Positions 25,379 to 34,309 of a DNA stretch of 50,939 bases are shown here, one piece after another. Each line of letters begins with the position of its first letter. The first letter of the stretch is position 1. Source of the stretch: an uncultured Saprospiraceae bacterium (GTDB taxonomy: Bacteria; Bacteroidota; Bacteroidia; Chitinophagales; Saprospiraceae); contig CALIZI010000205.1 in NCBI GenBank assembly GCA_938028705.1, forward strand, positions 1-50,939, in the 5' to 3' direction. A program made the position numbers and the translations under genes. Below the pieces are notes generated by a model. It ran no database searches. It saw only the letters and a list, made by a program, of their open reading frames with translations, and was not told the origin of the DNA.

Positions 25379-28318
25379 TCATTTCTTTTCTAAGTCATTC
25401 ATACCCAACTTTTTATCTTCCTCTTTTGGCTTACATTCTCGACAGACCTTATCATAGAAGGCATCCAAACCACATTGAAGGAACTTGTCGAAAAATTTAG
25501 CTTTTTTATCATTTGTTCCTTCTTCCGGGTAGCCCGTCGGGTTGGTGAGGAGTTGTTGACCGTCGTGGCTTAGGAGGACGTAGTAAGGCTGCGAATTATT
25601 GTCAAAATTCTTTGCCTGAAAATCTGCCCATTTATTGCCGATATTACGTTTTTTCTTACCGTCAAAATCCGATACATAAGGATCTTCTAAAGGCGTTTTA
25701 TCATCTACATACAAAGAAATAAGAACGTAATCTTCTTTCAATTTTTCCAATACACCTTCGCGGGGCCAGACGTGTTCTTCCATTTTACGACAGTTGACAC
25801 AACCATATCCGGTAAAGTCCAGCATGATTGGTTTTTTGGTCGCTTTGGCGTGTGCTAAACCTTCTTCGTAATCTTTAAAACAATCCAATTTGAGCGGACA
25901 GTTTTTAGAATGGTCGTCCTTGAAAATAGCGTATTGTGTAGAAGGTGCAAGACCACTCATAACAGACAAGGCATTATATGTACCCAATTCTTTATCAGTG
26001 GTCAAACCCAAACAAAGGTAAGCCGAAAATAAAAGTGACACCAAGCCGAAGCCTCTGCGTCCGAGTGATAATTTTGTACCTTTCGGTGCATCGTGCGGGA
26101 AGCGGAATGCGCCGAAGAGGTATAAGCCCATAGCGGCAAATATGAGTATCCACAAGCCCATAAAGACCTCATATTTGAGTAATCCCCAGTGCTGAGTGAG
26201 GTCAACAAGCGATAGGAATTTGAGTGCCAAGGCGAGTTCCAAAAATCCTAAAACGACTTTTACGGTGGTCATCCAACCGCCGGATTTTGGCAGGGATTTG
26301 AGCCATGAGGGGAAGCCGGCAAAGAGCGTAAAGGGCAAGGCAAGTGCTACCGCAAAACCCAACATACCCGCAGGTGGAGCAAGGGGCAATCTGCCGCCAA
26401 AAAGTGAAGGTCCTGTTCCGTTAAAAGATTCGACCAAGAGCGTACCGATAATAGGACCGGTACAAGAGAACGAAACGATACCAAGCGTAAACGCCATGAA
26501 GAAAATTCCAATCAAACCGCCTTTGTCTGCCATACGGTCGGTGGCATTTCCCCACGAACTCGGCAAGGTGATTTCAAAGTAGCCGAAGAAGGAAATGGCG
26601 AAGATGACAAAAAGGAAAAAGAACAATAAATTGAGTATCATATTGGTCGAAATGGCGTTCATAATCTGCGGACCGAATGCCAATGTGAGCGCAGTACCAA
26701 GCGTCACGTAAATCACGATGATAGATAAGCCGAAGATAATTGCATTGGTGATACCTTTGGCTTTACTGACTTTGCCTTTGGTAAAATAACCAACGGTCAG
26801 CGGTATCATCGGGAATACGCAAGGTGTAAGTATGGCAATAAATCCGCCAATCATACCCAATAGAAAAATCTTCCACAAGCTGCCGAGCGTTTGTTTTTTG
26901 ATACAGGCGTTGACCGGTTCTTTCAAGCTGGCTTTGTTTGCCTTCGCACCTGTATTTGCGGCAAAAGCAATGGCTTTTTCTTCTGACGGAACGATGCTAA
27001 AGTCTACATCCTCAGGCGGTAAGCACTTGCTGTCATCGCAAGTCATAAAGGTGAGATAACCTGAGATGGCTTGGTCGGGGTTCTTGGTTTTTATTTTTTG
27101 TGTAATGGTAAAATCGCCCTTAAATTTGGTGACATCCATATCAAACATGGCATCGTAGCCACTGCGTTTGTCGCCTGTTTCTACGGATTTTCCGACGGAT
27201 GTAAATACCTTTGCATTCTCATATTCAATACTTGTTGCCACTGGACCTTCATCACTCTCCAAATACTGCGAATAGACATACCAACCTTTATCTACCTTCG
27301 CCGCATAGATGAGTTCGTACTCCCCGTCAGCAAGTTTTTTACTGCCAAATGACCATTTTACAGGCTCCAAAATGCCATCGTTGGTATTTCCATCAGCACC
27401 CAAATTATTGAGATTTCCAAAACCTATTTTGTTACCGTCTCCGGCATTATCTATGGCTTTTTCGATTTCTTTTTTCTTTTCTTCGGCTGATTTTTGCGCT
27501 TCCTTCGCCTTTGCTTCCGCTTTTTCAGCCTTTTTTCTGGCAGCATCTTCGGCAGCTTTCATTTTATCGGCTTGGCGGCGGGCAGCTTCCTGCTGCTTTG
27601 CCATGGCTTCTTCTTGTGCCGCTTTTCTTTTGGCGTACTCCTCGTCAATTTTTTGTTGTATGGCTGCCTTTTCTGCCGCTGCTTTTTCGGCTGCTTCTTT
27701 TGCCAATCGCTCTACTTCCGCTTTCTGTTTAGCTGCTATTTTGGCAGCATCTTCTGCGGGTTGGGTGACGATAGGTTGAGTGACCACAGGTGTAGTCGTC
27801 GTAACAGGTGGCGTAGTAACAGCCGGACTTGTCGTGACGACTTTTTCGGGTGCAGGTTTCGCAGCACCACTCGCCAACTTGATTGTAAAATCAACATCCG
27901 TAGGCGGCAGACACTTGCTATCGTCGCAGGTCATGTAAGTGAGGTAGCCCGTAACAGGCTTGGAAGCATCGGTCACTTTGATGCGTTGTGTGATGACAAA
28001 ATCGCTTTTGTATTTGACGACATCCATATCAAACATGGCATCGTAACCGCTTTTTTTATCCCCCGCTTCGGTAGATTTTCCGGCGGTGCTAAATGCTTTT
28101 TCGCCTTCGTATTGTACGCTCGTAGGGATGGGTCCTTCGCCCACCAAATATTGCGAATAGACATACCAGCCCTTGTCTATCTTGGCTTTATATATTAAAT
28201 CGTACTCCGTATCGGAGATTTGCTTGCTATCGAATGACCACTTTACAGGGTCGTACTGTTGTGCGAAAGTGGTTTGCACAAAACAAAAAGTCAGCAGTAA
28301 AAATAGTATGTATCTCAT
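25379..28318 (-). CDS. dsbD: Protein-disulfide reductase DsbD with duplicated alpha-like domain
   Basis: A 979-residue protein, much longer than usual DsbD (about 570). It carries electrons from cytoplasmic thioredoxin to the periplasm. Order: signal peptide (to about 19); alpha-like domain 1 (about 20-150) with the Cys pair in MTCDDSKCLPP (near 129/134); a Pro/Thr stretch; an Ala/Lys/Glu-rich coiled coil (about 186-293); alpha-like domain 2 (about 318-445) with the same motif; the CcdA-like membrane domain (about 485-770) with Cys500 (CVFP) and Cys619 (CTGP); and a C-terminal thioredoxin domain with Cys840-Val-Asn-Cys843. All redox Cys are present. The related alpha-like gene at 28395 is 76 bp upstream on the same strand. 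Start and stop look natural. Confidence 0.93.
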   Translation of the reverse strand: MRYILFLLLTFCFVQTTFAQQYDPVKWSFDSKQISDTEYDLIYKAKIDKGWYVYSQYLVGEGPIPTSVQYEGEKAFSTAGKSTEAGDKKSGYDAMFDMDVVKYKSDFVITQRIKVTDASKPVTGYLTYMTCDDSKCLPPTDVDFTIKLASGAAKPAPEKVVTTSPAVTTPPVTTTTPVVTQPIVTQPAEDAAKIAAKQKAEVERLAKEAAEKAAAEKAAIQQKIDEEYAKRKAAQEEAMAKQQEAARRQADKMKAAEDAARKKAEKAEAKAKEAQKSAEEKKKEIEKAIDNAGDGNKIGFGNLNNLGADGNTNDGILEPVKWSFGSKKLADGEYELIYAAKVDKGWYVYSQYLESDEGPVATSIEYENAKVFTSVGKSVETGDKRSGYDAMFDMDVTKFKGDFTITQKIKTKNPDQAISGYLTFMTCDDSKCLPPEDVDFSIVPSEEKAIAFAANTGAKANKASLKEPVNACIKKQTLGSLWKIFLLGMIGGFIAILTPCVFPMIPLTVGYFTKGKVSKAKGITNAIIFGLSIIVIYVTLGTALTLAFGPQIMNAISTNMILNLLFFFLFVIFAISFFGYFEITLPSSWGNATDRMADKGGLIGIFFMAFTLGIVSFSCTGPIIGTLLVESFNGTGPSLFGGRLPLAPPAGMLGFAVALALPFTLFAGFPSWLKSLPKSGGWMTTVKVVLGFLELALALKFLSLVDLTQHWGLLKYEVFMGLWILIFAAMGLYLFGAFRFPHDAPKGTKLSLGRRGFGLVSLLFSAYLCLGLTTDKELGTYNALSVMSGLAPSTQYAIFKDDHSKNCPLKLDCFKDYEEGLAHAKATKKPIMLDFTGYGCVNCRKMEEHVWPREGVLEKLKEDYVLISLYVDDKTPLEDPYVSDFDGKKKRNIGNKWADFQAKNFDNNSQPYYVLLSHDGQQLLTNPTGYPEEGTNDKKAKFFDKFLQCGLDAFYDKVCRECKPKEEDKKLGMNDLEKK

Positions 28319-28394
28319 TTTTATAATGCTTAATGCTTAATGGTTAATGATTAATGGCATTAACCGTTAATCATTAATCATTAACCATTATTTA
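28319..28394. repeat. Hairpin between the alpha-like gene and dsbD
   Basis: TTAATG-type repeats form a stem (GGTTAATGATTAA and its complement, about 28340-28388). It may attenuate transcription from the upstream gene into dsbD. Related TTAATGG repeats follow metH at 8838. Confidence 0.5.
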
Positions 28395-28838
28395 TTAAAG
28401 TTCAAATTTAAAATCAACATCAGTTGGGGGAAGGCATTTTTCGCCATTGCAGGTCATAAAGGTGAGGTAGCCTTCTATGAGTCCACCTTTGCCTTCGAGG
28501 CTAATAAGTTGTTTGAATTGAACTTGATTTTTATAATATTTCAAATCCATCGCAAACATTCCATCGTATTTTTTAATGACTTTGCCGACTTCCTGCACTT
28601 TACCGGAGGTGGCGCAGCCTTTTAATGTCTCAAAAGTAAATTCGGTGGGAATCGGTCCGCCGTCCTCAATGTCTTGGGCATAGACGTACCAACCTTCGTC
28701 CACATTAGCAGTGAAAGTGACGGCTAGGGTATTATCGTCCACTTTTTCGGTGTCGAATGTCCATTTGACGGGTTCGTAAATTTGGGCTTGCATTAGTGTA
28801 GTGAGTAGTGTGAATGTTATTAATAATAAAATTCGCAT
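28395..28838 (-). CDS. Stand-alone DsbD alpha-like periplasmic protein
   Basis: A 147-residue protein with a signal peptide (to about 19, TLMQAQ). It is homologous to both alpha-like domains of the DsbD downstream (EPVKWTFDTEKVDDNTLAV, VDEGWYVYAQ, YDGMFAMDLKYYK). It keeps the Cys pair in MTCNGEKCLPPTDVDF. It is therefore a soluble periplasmic carrier that could take reducing power from DsbD or deliver it to clients. With the two domains inside dsbD, the locus holds three copies. It is probably cotranscribed with dsbD. Confidence 0.85.
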   Translation of the reverse strand: MRILLLITFTLLTTLMQAQIYEPVKWTFDTEKVDDNTLAVTFTANVDEGWYVYAQDIEDGGPIPTEFTFETLKGCATSGKVQEVGKVIKKYDGMFAMDLKYYKNQVQFKQLISLEGKGGLIEGYLTFMTCNGEKCLPPTDVDFKFEL

Positions 28839-29133
28839 AATTTGATTTTTCTTTATTTAAATACAATGAGTGAATGAGTGAATGAGTGAATTTTAAATGA
28901 GTGAATAAAGCACTGTTTATCAATTAGTTAATTTAAAAATTATTTATCTTATTTTATGTTCTAAATATTTGACAATAACCATATTATATGGTACGTCTTT
29001 GTTGCGTCATTTGTTGAGATATTTTTGATAAAAACAGGCGACTAAAGTAGCCGTTACGGTGCAAATATACGATGTCCCCCACTCAATCTCGGTTAATAAA
29101 AAGTTAATCGTTTCACAAACAAATCATAAAAGT

Positions 29134-29841
29134 CTATTGCGCGACAGCCACTGTTTCTACGAGTGATTCAAAAAGGGCGCGTCCGTCGGTATTGCCCAGC
29201 ACCATTTCGGAAGCACGTTCAGGGTGAGGCATCATACCAAATACATTTCGATTGGCGTTGCAGATTCCTGCGATATTGTCGAGCGAACCGTTTGGATTGG
29301 CGGCTGTGTTTATCTCGCCGTTTTCATCGCAATATTGAAACAGGATTTGGTCATTTTCTTTGAGGGATTGGAGCGTGGCAGTGTCGGCGTAGTAGCGTCC
29401 TTCGGCGTGTGCTATGGGTATTTTGAGGGCTTTATTGGTATTAACGAGACGAGTGAGTTGTGTGTTGCGTGTAGCGGGTTTTAAATAAATATTTTTACAT
29501 ATAAATCGCTGATTTTCATTGCGTAATAATGCGCCGGGCAATAAGCCGGATTCGCAAAGTATCTGAAAACCATTACAAATCCCGAAGACATAACCACCGT
29601 TTTGTGCAAACTCAATTACGGATTTCATAATAGGCGAATGACTCGCTATCGCACCACTCCGCAGATAATCGCCATAAGAAAAACCACCCGGCAAAACGAT
29701 ACAATCGCCTTCCCGAAAATCAGGCAGTTGCGTCTCTTTGTGCCATAGCTCGACGACCTGCTGCCCCATGACTTCGCTGAGTACATGTAGCATATCGCTA
29801 TCGCAATTGGAGCCGGGAAATATCACTACACCAAATTTCAT
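29134..29841 (-). CDS. purQ: Phosphoribosylformylglycinamidine synthase subunit PurQ
   Basis: A 235-residue class I glutamine amidotransferase. It supplies ammonia from glutamine to PurL for the fourth step of purine synthesis, in the cytoplasm. Motifs: FPGSNCDSD near the start, [17 protein letters not shown], the nucleophile Cys89 in GICNGFQIL, and His206/Glu208 in [10 protein letters not shown]. Length is normal for the small-PurQ form. purS and purL are not adjacent, so it stands alone here. The upstream region contains a hairpin and a long repeat array. Confidence 0.97.
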   Translation of the reverse strand: MKFGVVIFPGSNCDSDMLHVLSEVMGQQVVELWHKETQLPDFREGDCIVLPGGFSYGDYLRSGAIASHSPIMKSVIEFAQNGGYVFGICNGFQILCESGLLPGALLRNENQRFICKNIYLKPATRNTQLTRLVNTNKALKIPIAHAEGRYYADTATLQSLKENDQILFQYCDENGEINTAANPNGSLDNIAGICNANRNVFGMMPHPERASEMVLGNTDGRALFESLVETVAVAQ

Positions 29842-29928
29842 ATCCTTACATGATTTTTAACAAAGCCCAAAATTAACCTTTTTTATCGAAAAAAGTGAGA
29901 TTTTTCGTTCATCCCTAAAAACACAAAA

Positions 29929-29956
29929 AGCATGTCATTACTGGAAATGACATGCT
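29929..29956 (-). terminator. Hairpin with T-rich tail (minus strand)
   Basis: Stem AGCATGTCATT (29929-29939) and its complement (29946-29956). On the minus strand it is followed by TTTTTGTGTTTTT. It would end transcripts that come through the tandem repeats, either from the gene at 30676 or from an RNA starting in the array. Confidence 0.65.
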
Positions 29957-30042
29957 CTGTGTAGCATAAACTCTCGTGCAAAAAGTAAAATCTGTTTGCC
30001 TTTTAAAATACTTAGTCCTCAGTGCGTTTGCTGTTTTATCGG

Positions 30043-30450
30043 GCTAAGTTTTTTTGTGCTAATGTTCTTCATGGCGTTAATCGTTTTTTTGTGTTAATCT
30101 GTTTTTCGTGGCGTTAATCGTTTTTTTGTGTTAATCTGTTTTTCATGGCGTTAATCGTTTTTTTGTGTTAATCTGTTTTTCGTGGCGTTAATCGTTTTTT
30201 TGTGTTAATCTGTTTTTCGTGGCGTTAATCGTTTTTTTGTGCTAATCTGTTCTTCGTGGCGTTAATCGTTTTTTTGTGTTAATCTGTTTTTCGTGGCGTT
30301 AATCGTTTTTTTGTGTTAATCTGTCTTTCGTGGCGTTAATTGTTTTTTTGTGCTAATCTGTTTTTCGTGGTGTTAATCGTTTTTTTGTGCTAATCTGTCT
30401 TTCGTGGCGTTAATCGTTTTTTTGTGCTAATCTGTCTTTCGTGGCGTTAA
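30043..30450. repeat. 37-bp tandem repeat array, about ten to eleven copies
   Basis: The unit reads GTTAATCGTTTTTTTGTG followed by TTAATCTGTTTTTCGTGGC. Copies start at about 30075, 30113, 30149, 30186, 30222, 30259 and onward to 30441, with occasional single-base changes (GTGTTAATC/GTGCTAATC, CGTGGC/CATGGC). There are no variable spacers. The unit length is not a multiple of three, so it is not coding. It is a minisatellite-like array. Confidence 0.9.
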
Positions 30451-30675
30451 GTTTAACTATTCTTACTTATGAGCAATTCTTTATTGTTTCTATTGCAAAG
30501 TAAGCAGATATATAAAACAATTGAAAATAAGATAAAGGATGAAAGTTAAAGTTTTTTTTCACTATTTTACATCATAAATAATTGATAATTAGCCTTTTAA
30601 AATTATTTATAGTTAATAAAAAATAGTTATTTTGCAATGCCTTATTTTCAAAAAATTTATCGTTTTTTTAGGATA

Positions 30676-31296
30676 CTAATTTGTTTTTTGAGCGTACCAC
30701 TTATTATAGAGTTCCGCTACTTCATCCAAATCTTTCCATTTGTATTCCTTGTTTTTGATTTTTGCGGCTAGTTCGGGATAGTCTTTTAGGTATCTTGAGG
30801 CAGCCTTTTTAAAAATACTATTGGCGTTTATCACGCCAGTTAAAGCAACAAGCGTTACACCATCTTCTCCTTTTCTGTGAAAGAACCAATACCTTTCTTC
30901 CATTGGCATTCTCATGCCCCCGCTATATGTAGGTGTCTTTTTTTCGCCATAATACACAGTCAGATAGTCTCTCTTGACAACCTCTAACCAATACTCTTTC
31001 TTGGAAGTTTTTTTGTACCACGCCCCTTTATAGGCTTTCATCCGGTCGTATTCAACATCTCCATTCGGATAAGAATAGATAATCGTTTCCAAGTTATCAC
31101 AAGGAATCTTCTGTTTTTTTGCATCCTTTGTGGTTTTGAACAAAACATGCTTAACCGGACCGGTCTTAATCCGCTTGGCATATCCCGTTCGTTCTTTTCC
31201 ATTTGTATCAATCAACTTAACCGGAATATAATCAGCTGCATTTACGGTAGTCGAAACTAAGGCAAATATGATTAGGATTAATAATTTACTTTTCAT
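30676..31296 (-). CDS. Secreted hypothetical protein
   Basis: A 206-residue protein with a signal peptide (to about 21, STTVNAADY) and a basic, mostly beta mature part. It begins with a short barrel-like segment (VKLIDTNGKERTGYAKRI) and ends in a helical region (KKAASRYLKDYPELAAKIKNK). There is one Cys. I do not recognise a family, although such proteins are common in Bacteroidota as periplasmic proteins of unknown role. It is monocistronic. Its 3' side runs into the 37-bp tandem repeats, and the first good terminator on its strand is at 29929-29956. Confidence 0.75.
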   Translation of the reverse strand: MKSKLLILIIFALVSTTVNAADYIPVKLIDTNGKERTGYAKRIKTGPVKHVLFKTTKDAKKQKIPCDNLETIIYSYPNGDVEYDRMKAYKGAWYKKTSKKEYWLEVVKRDYLTVYYGEKKTPTYSGGMRMPMEERYWFFHRKGEDGVTLVALTGVINANSIFKKAASRYLKDYPELAAKIKNKEYKWKDLDEVAELYNKWYAQKTN

Positions 31297-31520
31297 TTGT
31301 TTGAGTTTTAAATATTTATTTCAATTGACAATACAAAGATGCAGTTTATCCCTTTTTATAACAACTACAAAAAATGATTTCTTCCTATAAAAATGCGTCA
31401 AAAAATTAAATAATTTTTTAATTTAAAATTCCATAACTCATTCATTTTCAAACAAATACGAACAGAGTAGTAATTTTTAACAAGTAGAAATATCCGTAAA
31501 AACCAGACACTTTTTATTGC
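31297..31520. other. Upstream region of the secreted hypothetical gene
   Basis: AT-rich leader and promoter region. I see no clear promoter box and no gene. Confidence 0.4.
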
Positions 31521-31523
31521 TTA

Positions 31524-31675
31524 GAGCATGTTTGGAATTTTTCAAACTGATAATCAATAGTTTATGGTTTTGGCGAAATATCGGAGAAGGAATTTATCGG
31601 GATAAGTGACTGATTCGATATGAAGCCAAGTTCATAAAATATTGGTTATCAGGCAGAAAAATTCCAAACATGCTC
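31524..31675. mobile_element. MITE, family A, copy 2 (152 bp), TTA target duplication
   Basis: Complete copy of the element at 21850, with one base difference. The ends GAGCATGTTTGGAATTTTTC and its complement are flanked by TTA on both sides (31521-31523 and 31676-31678). A 3-bp TNA duplication fits transposition by IS5-family transposases (inference). It has no coding capacity. Confidence 0.8.
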
Positions 31676-31681
31676 TTAGAA

Positions 31682-31711
31682 TAGACACGCCACTCCGGTG
31701 ACGTGCCTATT
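31682..31711 (-). terminator. Probable terminator of the S74/T9SS gene
   Basis: An imperfect stem ATAGACACGCCACT ... GTGACGTGCCTAT beyond the 3' end of the minus-strand gene at 31896. There is no strong T-run, so confidence is moderate. Confidence 0.45.
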
Positions 31712-31895
31712 TACAAACAACTTGTATGAAAAAAATTTAAAACTGCCTGCTTTCAGACGATTTATGTTTTTCTGGGGCTTATTGTGTTTATCGAATCTTT
31801 GATTGGGGTTAAAATTAGTTTATCGGGTAATTTGTTGATTGGGTAGTCAGTGACAGCCTGATTAACTGATAAACCAATTACCTGTTCAACTAATT

Positions 31896-33749
31896 TCACT
31901 TCGTAATCACCATTTGCTTACTGTCAATGATGTTGCCGTCAATCGTCAGTGTGTAGCTGTACGTACCTGCTGTGAGGTTTTTGGCTTGGAGTTGAATCTC
32001 GCCTGCGCCTGTTTGTCTGATACGTTCTTGGTGCATTTTCTGACCGTTGATGTTGAAAATAGTGATGACTGCATTCGTAGCATTTTCGGGTACATTATAC
32101 TTGATTAAGGTGTTGTTGGAGAATGGGTTGGGTTGATTTTGTGCCAAAGCACCTTCTTCGCCATTCAGTTCAACAGTTTGAGTGTGCGTAGTTCTCGTTC
32201 CGTTCATCAAAGTCTCTACCGTAGCTTGCAACTCTGCCAATGTTTCCTCCAGAGTTTCGATTCTGTCAGCTTGTTCATCAATGATTTCCTGTTGTTCTTT
32301 AGTGGCGTTGACGAGCATATATTTGATACCGGTGTCATACACCTGTAAATAGTCTTTTTCGCTTTTCACTTCACCGTCTTCCTTAAACTCTCTGTGCGTA
32401 AATTCGGTGACAAACTCCGGTGCAACTTTCTGCAAATCTTGTGCAAATAAGCCCACATTATAATCGCCTGATGTTGTACCGCCTTTTCCGGTATAGTCAT
32501 AAGTCAGTGGATTGAGTTGTAAAATTTCATCCAAGCCGTATTCAAATTCAGAGACATTATCTTTGAGGCGTTTGTCGGAAGTGACGTGAAAACCCGTTGC
32601 ATACATCGCAGCAGCCGACCTCACTTTTTGATAAAAGTAAAACTGCGCTCTATTGGTTCTAAAATGTGAATTCCACTGATTGAAAGGACCAATTTCGGTA
32701 TTGTAGCCCTCCGGAGTTTCGATTTTGATAGCACCCGAACCTACATTGCCTGTGATGCTACCATTGAGTTTTACATTACCTTGAAAATGCGCTGCCAAAC
32801 CACCGCCGTCTCTATCGTAAGCATACAAAGCCGCCGCACCGTCAACCGTCTCGAAATAACCGCCGTAATCTGCGCCCGAAATACCTTTTACACCAATGCC
32901 GTTTGCAGCCGAACCCAATATTGCCATACCGGTTTCAGATTCACCCTTGATACCTATATCAAGCGTAGAATAACCAAACACACCAATGTCATTGAGCGAA
33001 GAACCGCTGACACCGTAGCTGTTTGTAGAGAAGCCGCTGACACCCGAAGCATTCGTCGAAGTACCGCCTACTGCTACCGCTTCATCAGCTTCAGCTTGTA
33101 TGCCGTAGGTAAATGGTGCAGTCGTTTTTACTTGAAGCAAAGCATCCACATTTGGTGCAAAATCTATCTCTTCACCAATAATTACATGACCATTTTCAAC
33201 TTTCACATCACCATTCTCAACCTTCACGTCACCATCTTCAACTTTCACATCACCGTCAAACAAACCTGCGTATCCATATCCTCCCGCAGCAACTCCTTTG
33301 ACTCCAATACCACCTTCTCCGAGTATGCCAATAGGAATATTCTCACTATTCGTCCAGTCACATAAAGCAAAATTCCCCTCGTTAATAACACCGGCTTTTC
33401 CGTGTACAGCCGGAAATTGTCCTGTTTCGGCATATACTGCCGGAGCATATTCTGATACGGCGTGCAAACCCGGTTTTTCCGGTGTATAAGTAAATACTCC
33501 TCCATCTAAACAGTTGCCGTATTGACCAACTCCGATAAGTTTCATTAAATAATCACCCTCTTCCTCTCCGTACCAGGGTGAAAGTACATTAGTATGAAAA
33601 GGAGTATTCGTACCGAGGTGCAACTTAGCTCCATCTTGATTTGGGTGTAAATAGCCCTGAGTTGTTATCCAATCCTGAGCATTAACATTTGTAGCAATAA
33701 AAAGAACAATTATTAATGAGGTCAATGTGGTTGATAATAAATTTTTCAT
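31896..33749 (-). CDS. Secreted T9SS protein with S74 intramolecular chaperone domain
   Basis: A 617-residue surface protein. Signal peptide to about residue 24 (ATNVNAQ). The middle contains repeated short motifs (VEDGDVKVENGDVKVENG at about 170-190) and Gly/Ser-rich repeats (GVSGFSTNSYGVSGSS ... GVFGYST ... GVKGIS) that suggest a trimeric beta-helix fibre. About 395-455 is an S74/endosialidase-type intramolecular chaperone domain (TSDKRLKDNVSEF, LNPLTYDY, VGLFAQDLQKVAPE). A coiled coil (about 475-515) follows. The C-terminus (540-617: QNQPNPFSNNTLIKY ... AGTYSYTLTIDG) is a T9SS type A sorting domain. It is probably a self-cleaving or trimerising fibre exported to the cell surface. Confidence 0.88.
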   Translation of the reverse strand: MKNLLSTTLTSLIIVLFIATNVNAQDWITTQGYLHPNQDGAKLHLGTNTPFHTNVLSPWYGEEEGDYLMKLIGVGQYGNCLDGGVFTYTPEKPGLHAVSEYAPAVYAETGQFPAVHGKAGVINEGNFALCDWTNSENIPIGILGEGGIGVKGVAAGGYGYAGLFDGDVKVEDGDVKVENGDVKVENGHVIIGEEIDFAPNVDALLQVKTTAPFTYGIQAEADEAVAVGGTSTNASGVSGFSTNSYGVSGSSLNDIGVFGYSTLDIGIKGESETGMAILGSAANGIGVKGISGADYGGYFETVDGAAALYAYDRDGGGLAAHFQGNVKLNGSITGNVGSGAIKIETPEGYNTEIGPFNQWNSHFRTNRAQFYFYQKVRSAAAMYATGFHVTSDKRLKDNVSEFEYGLDEILQLNPLTYDYTGKGGTTSGDYNVGLFAQDLQKVAPEFVTEFTHREFKEDGEVKSEKDYLQVYDTGIKYMLVNATKEQQEIIDEQADRIETLEETLAELQATVETLMNGTRTTHTQTVELNGEEGALAQNQPNPFSNNTLIKYNVPENATNAVITIFNINGQKMHQERIRQTGAGEIQLQAKNLTAGTYSYTLTIDGNIIDSKQMVITK

Positions 33750-34309
33750 GATTTCAATTTTTTAGATTTTAAATAAAATGTGTGTTGTAATTAAAAATAA
33801 AGTGTGTTGTAAATTGTAATTAAAATTAAAATAAAGTGTGTTTGTAATTGCCCCCTCGAAAGGAGACCGTTTTTTTTCGTCAATCATTTTTTGGAATCAT
33901 TTACCTTTCAACGTTGAGTAGTGTTTGTTTCAATTGACGATACAAAGATGCAGCACATTCTTAGTTTCAACAACTACAAAAAATCATGTTTTCCTAAAAA
34001 ATCAAATCAAAAAATTATTTTATATTTTGAAAAATATTTTTACAAAATATTCATTATCAGATTTTTATACAATTAAAAATTAAAATGCTATAAAAATTAA
34101 TTCCCAAAAAAGCCCTTCATTTTTCGGTCAAATGATAGGTATAAATCGTAAAAATAAGGCTGTGACAGCTTCTCATTTCTAATGTTGTGATGAATGTGGA
34201 AGGATGATTTTTACAATTTTTATAAACAAAAACATGTACAATGCTTCCAAAAAATAATAACTAACTTTGCATCAAGTGGCATTTAATAGTGAATCACAAA
34301 AACTTTAAT
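33750..34309. other. Divergent promoter region
   Basis: An AT-rich gap between divergent genes. TAACTTTG at 34262-34269 is a perfect TAnnTTTG -7 box for the AlbA_2 gene, with a leader of about 40 bp to the ATG at 34310. No gene is visible. Confidence 0.5.

Noticed and set aside
27309-28198. Long plus-strand open frames opposite dsbD (156 and 234 codons)
   Set aside because: They are antisense to the Ala/Lys/Glu coiled coil and give Phe/Ser/Cys-rich low-complexity products. They are shadows of dsbD.
30043-30450. Regular repeats that could suggest a CRISPR array
   Set aside because: The 37-bp units are directly adjacent with no unique spacers, and no cas genes are present.
34289-34309. GTG start for the AlbA_2 gene
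   Set aside because: The ATG at 34310 is seven codons later and starts a Lys-rich segment typical of an N-terminus. No ribosome-site evidence supports the GTG.
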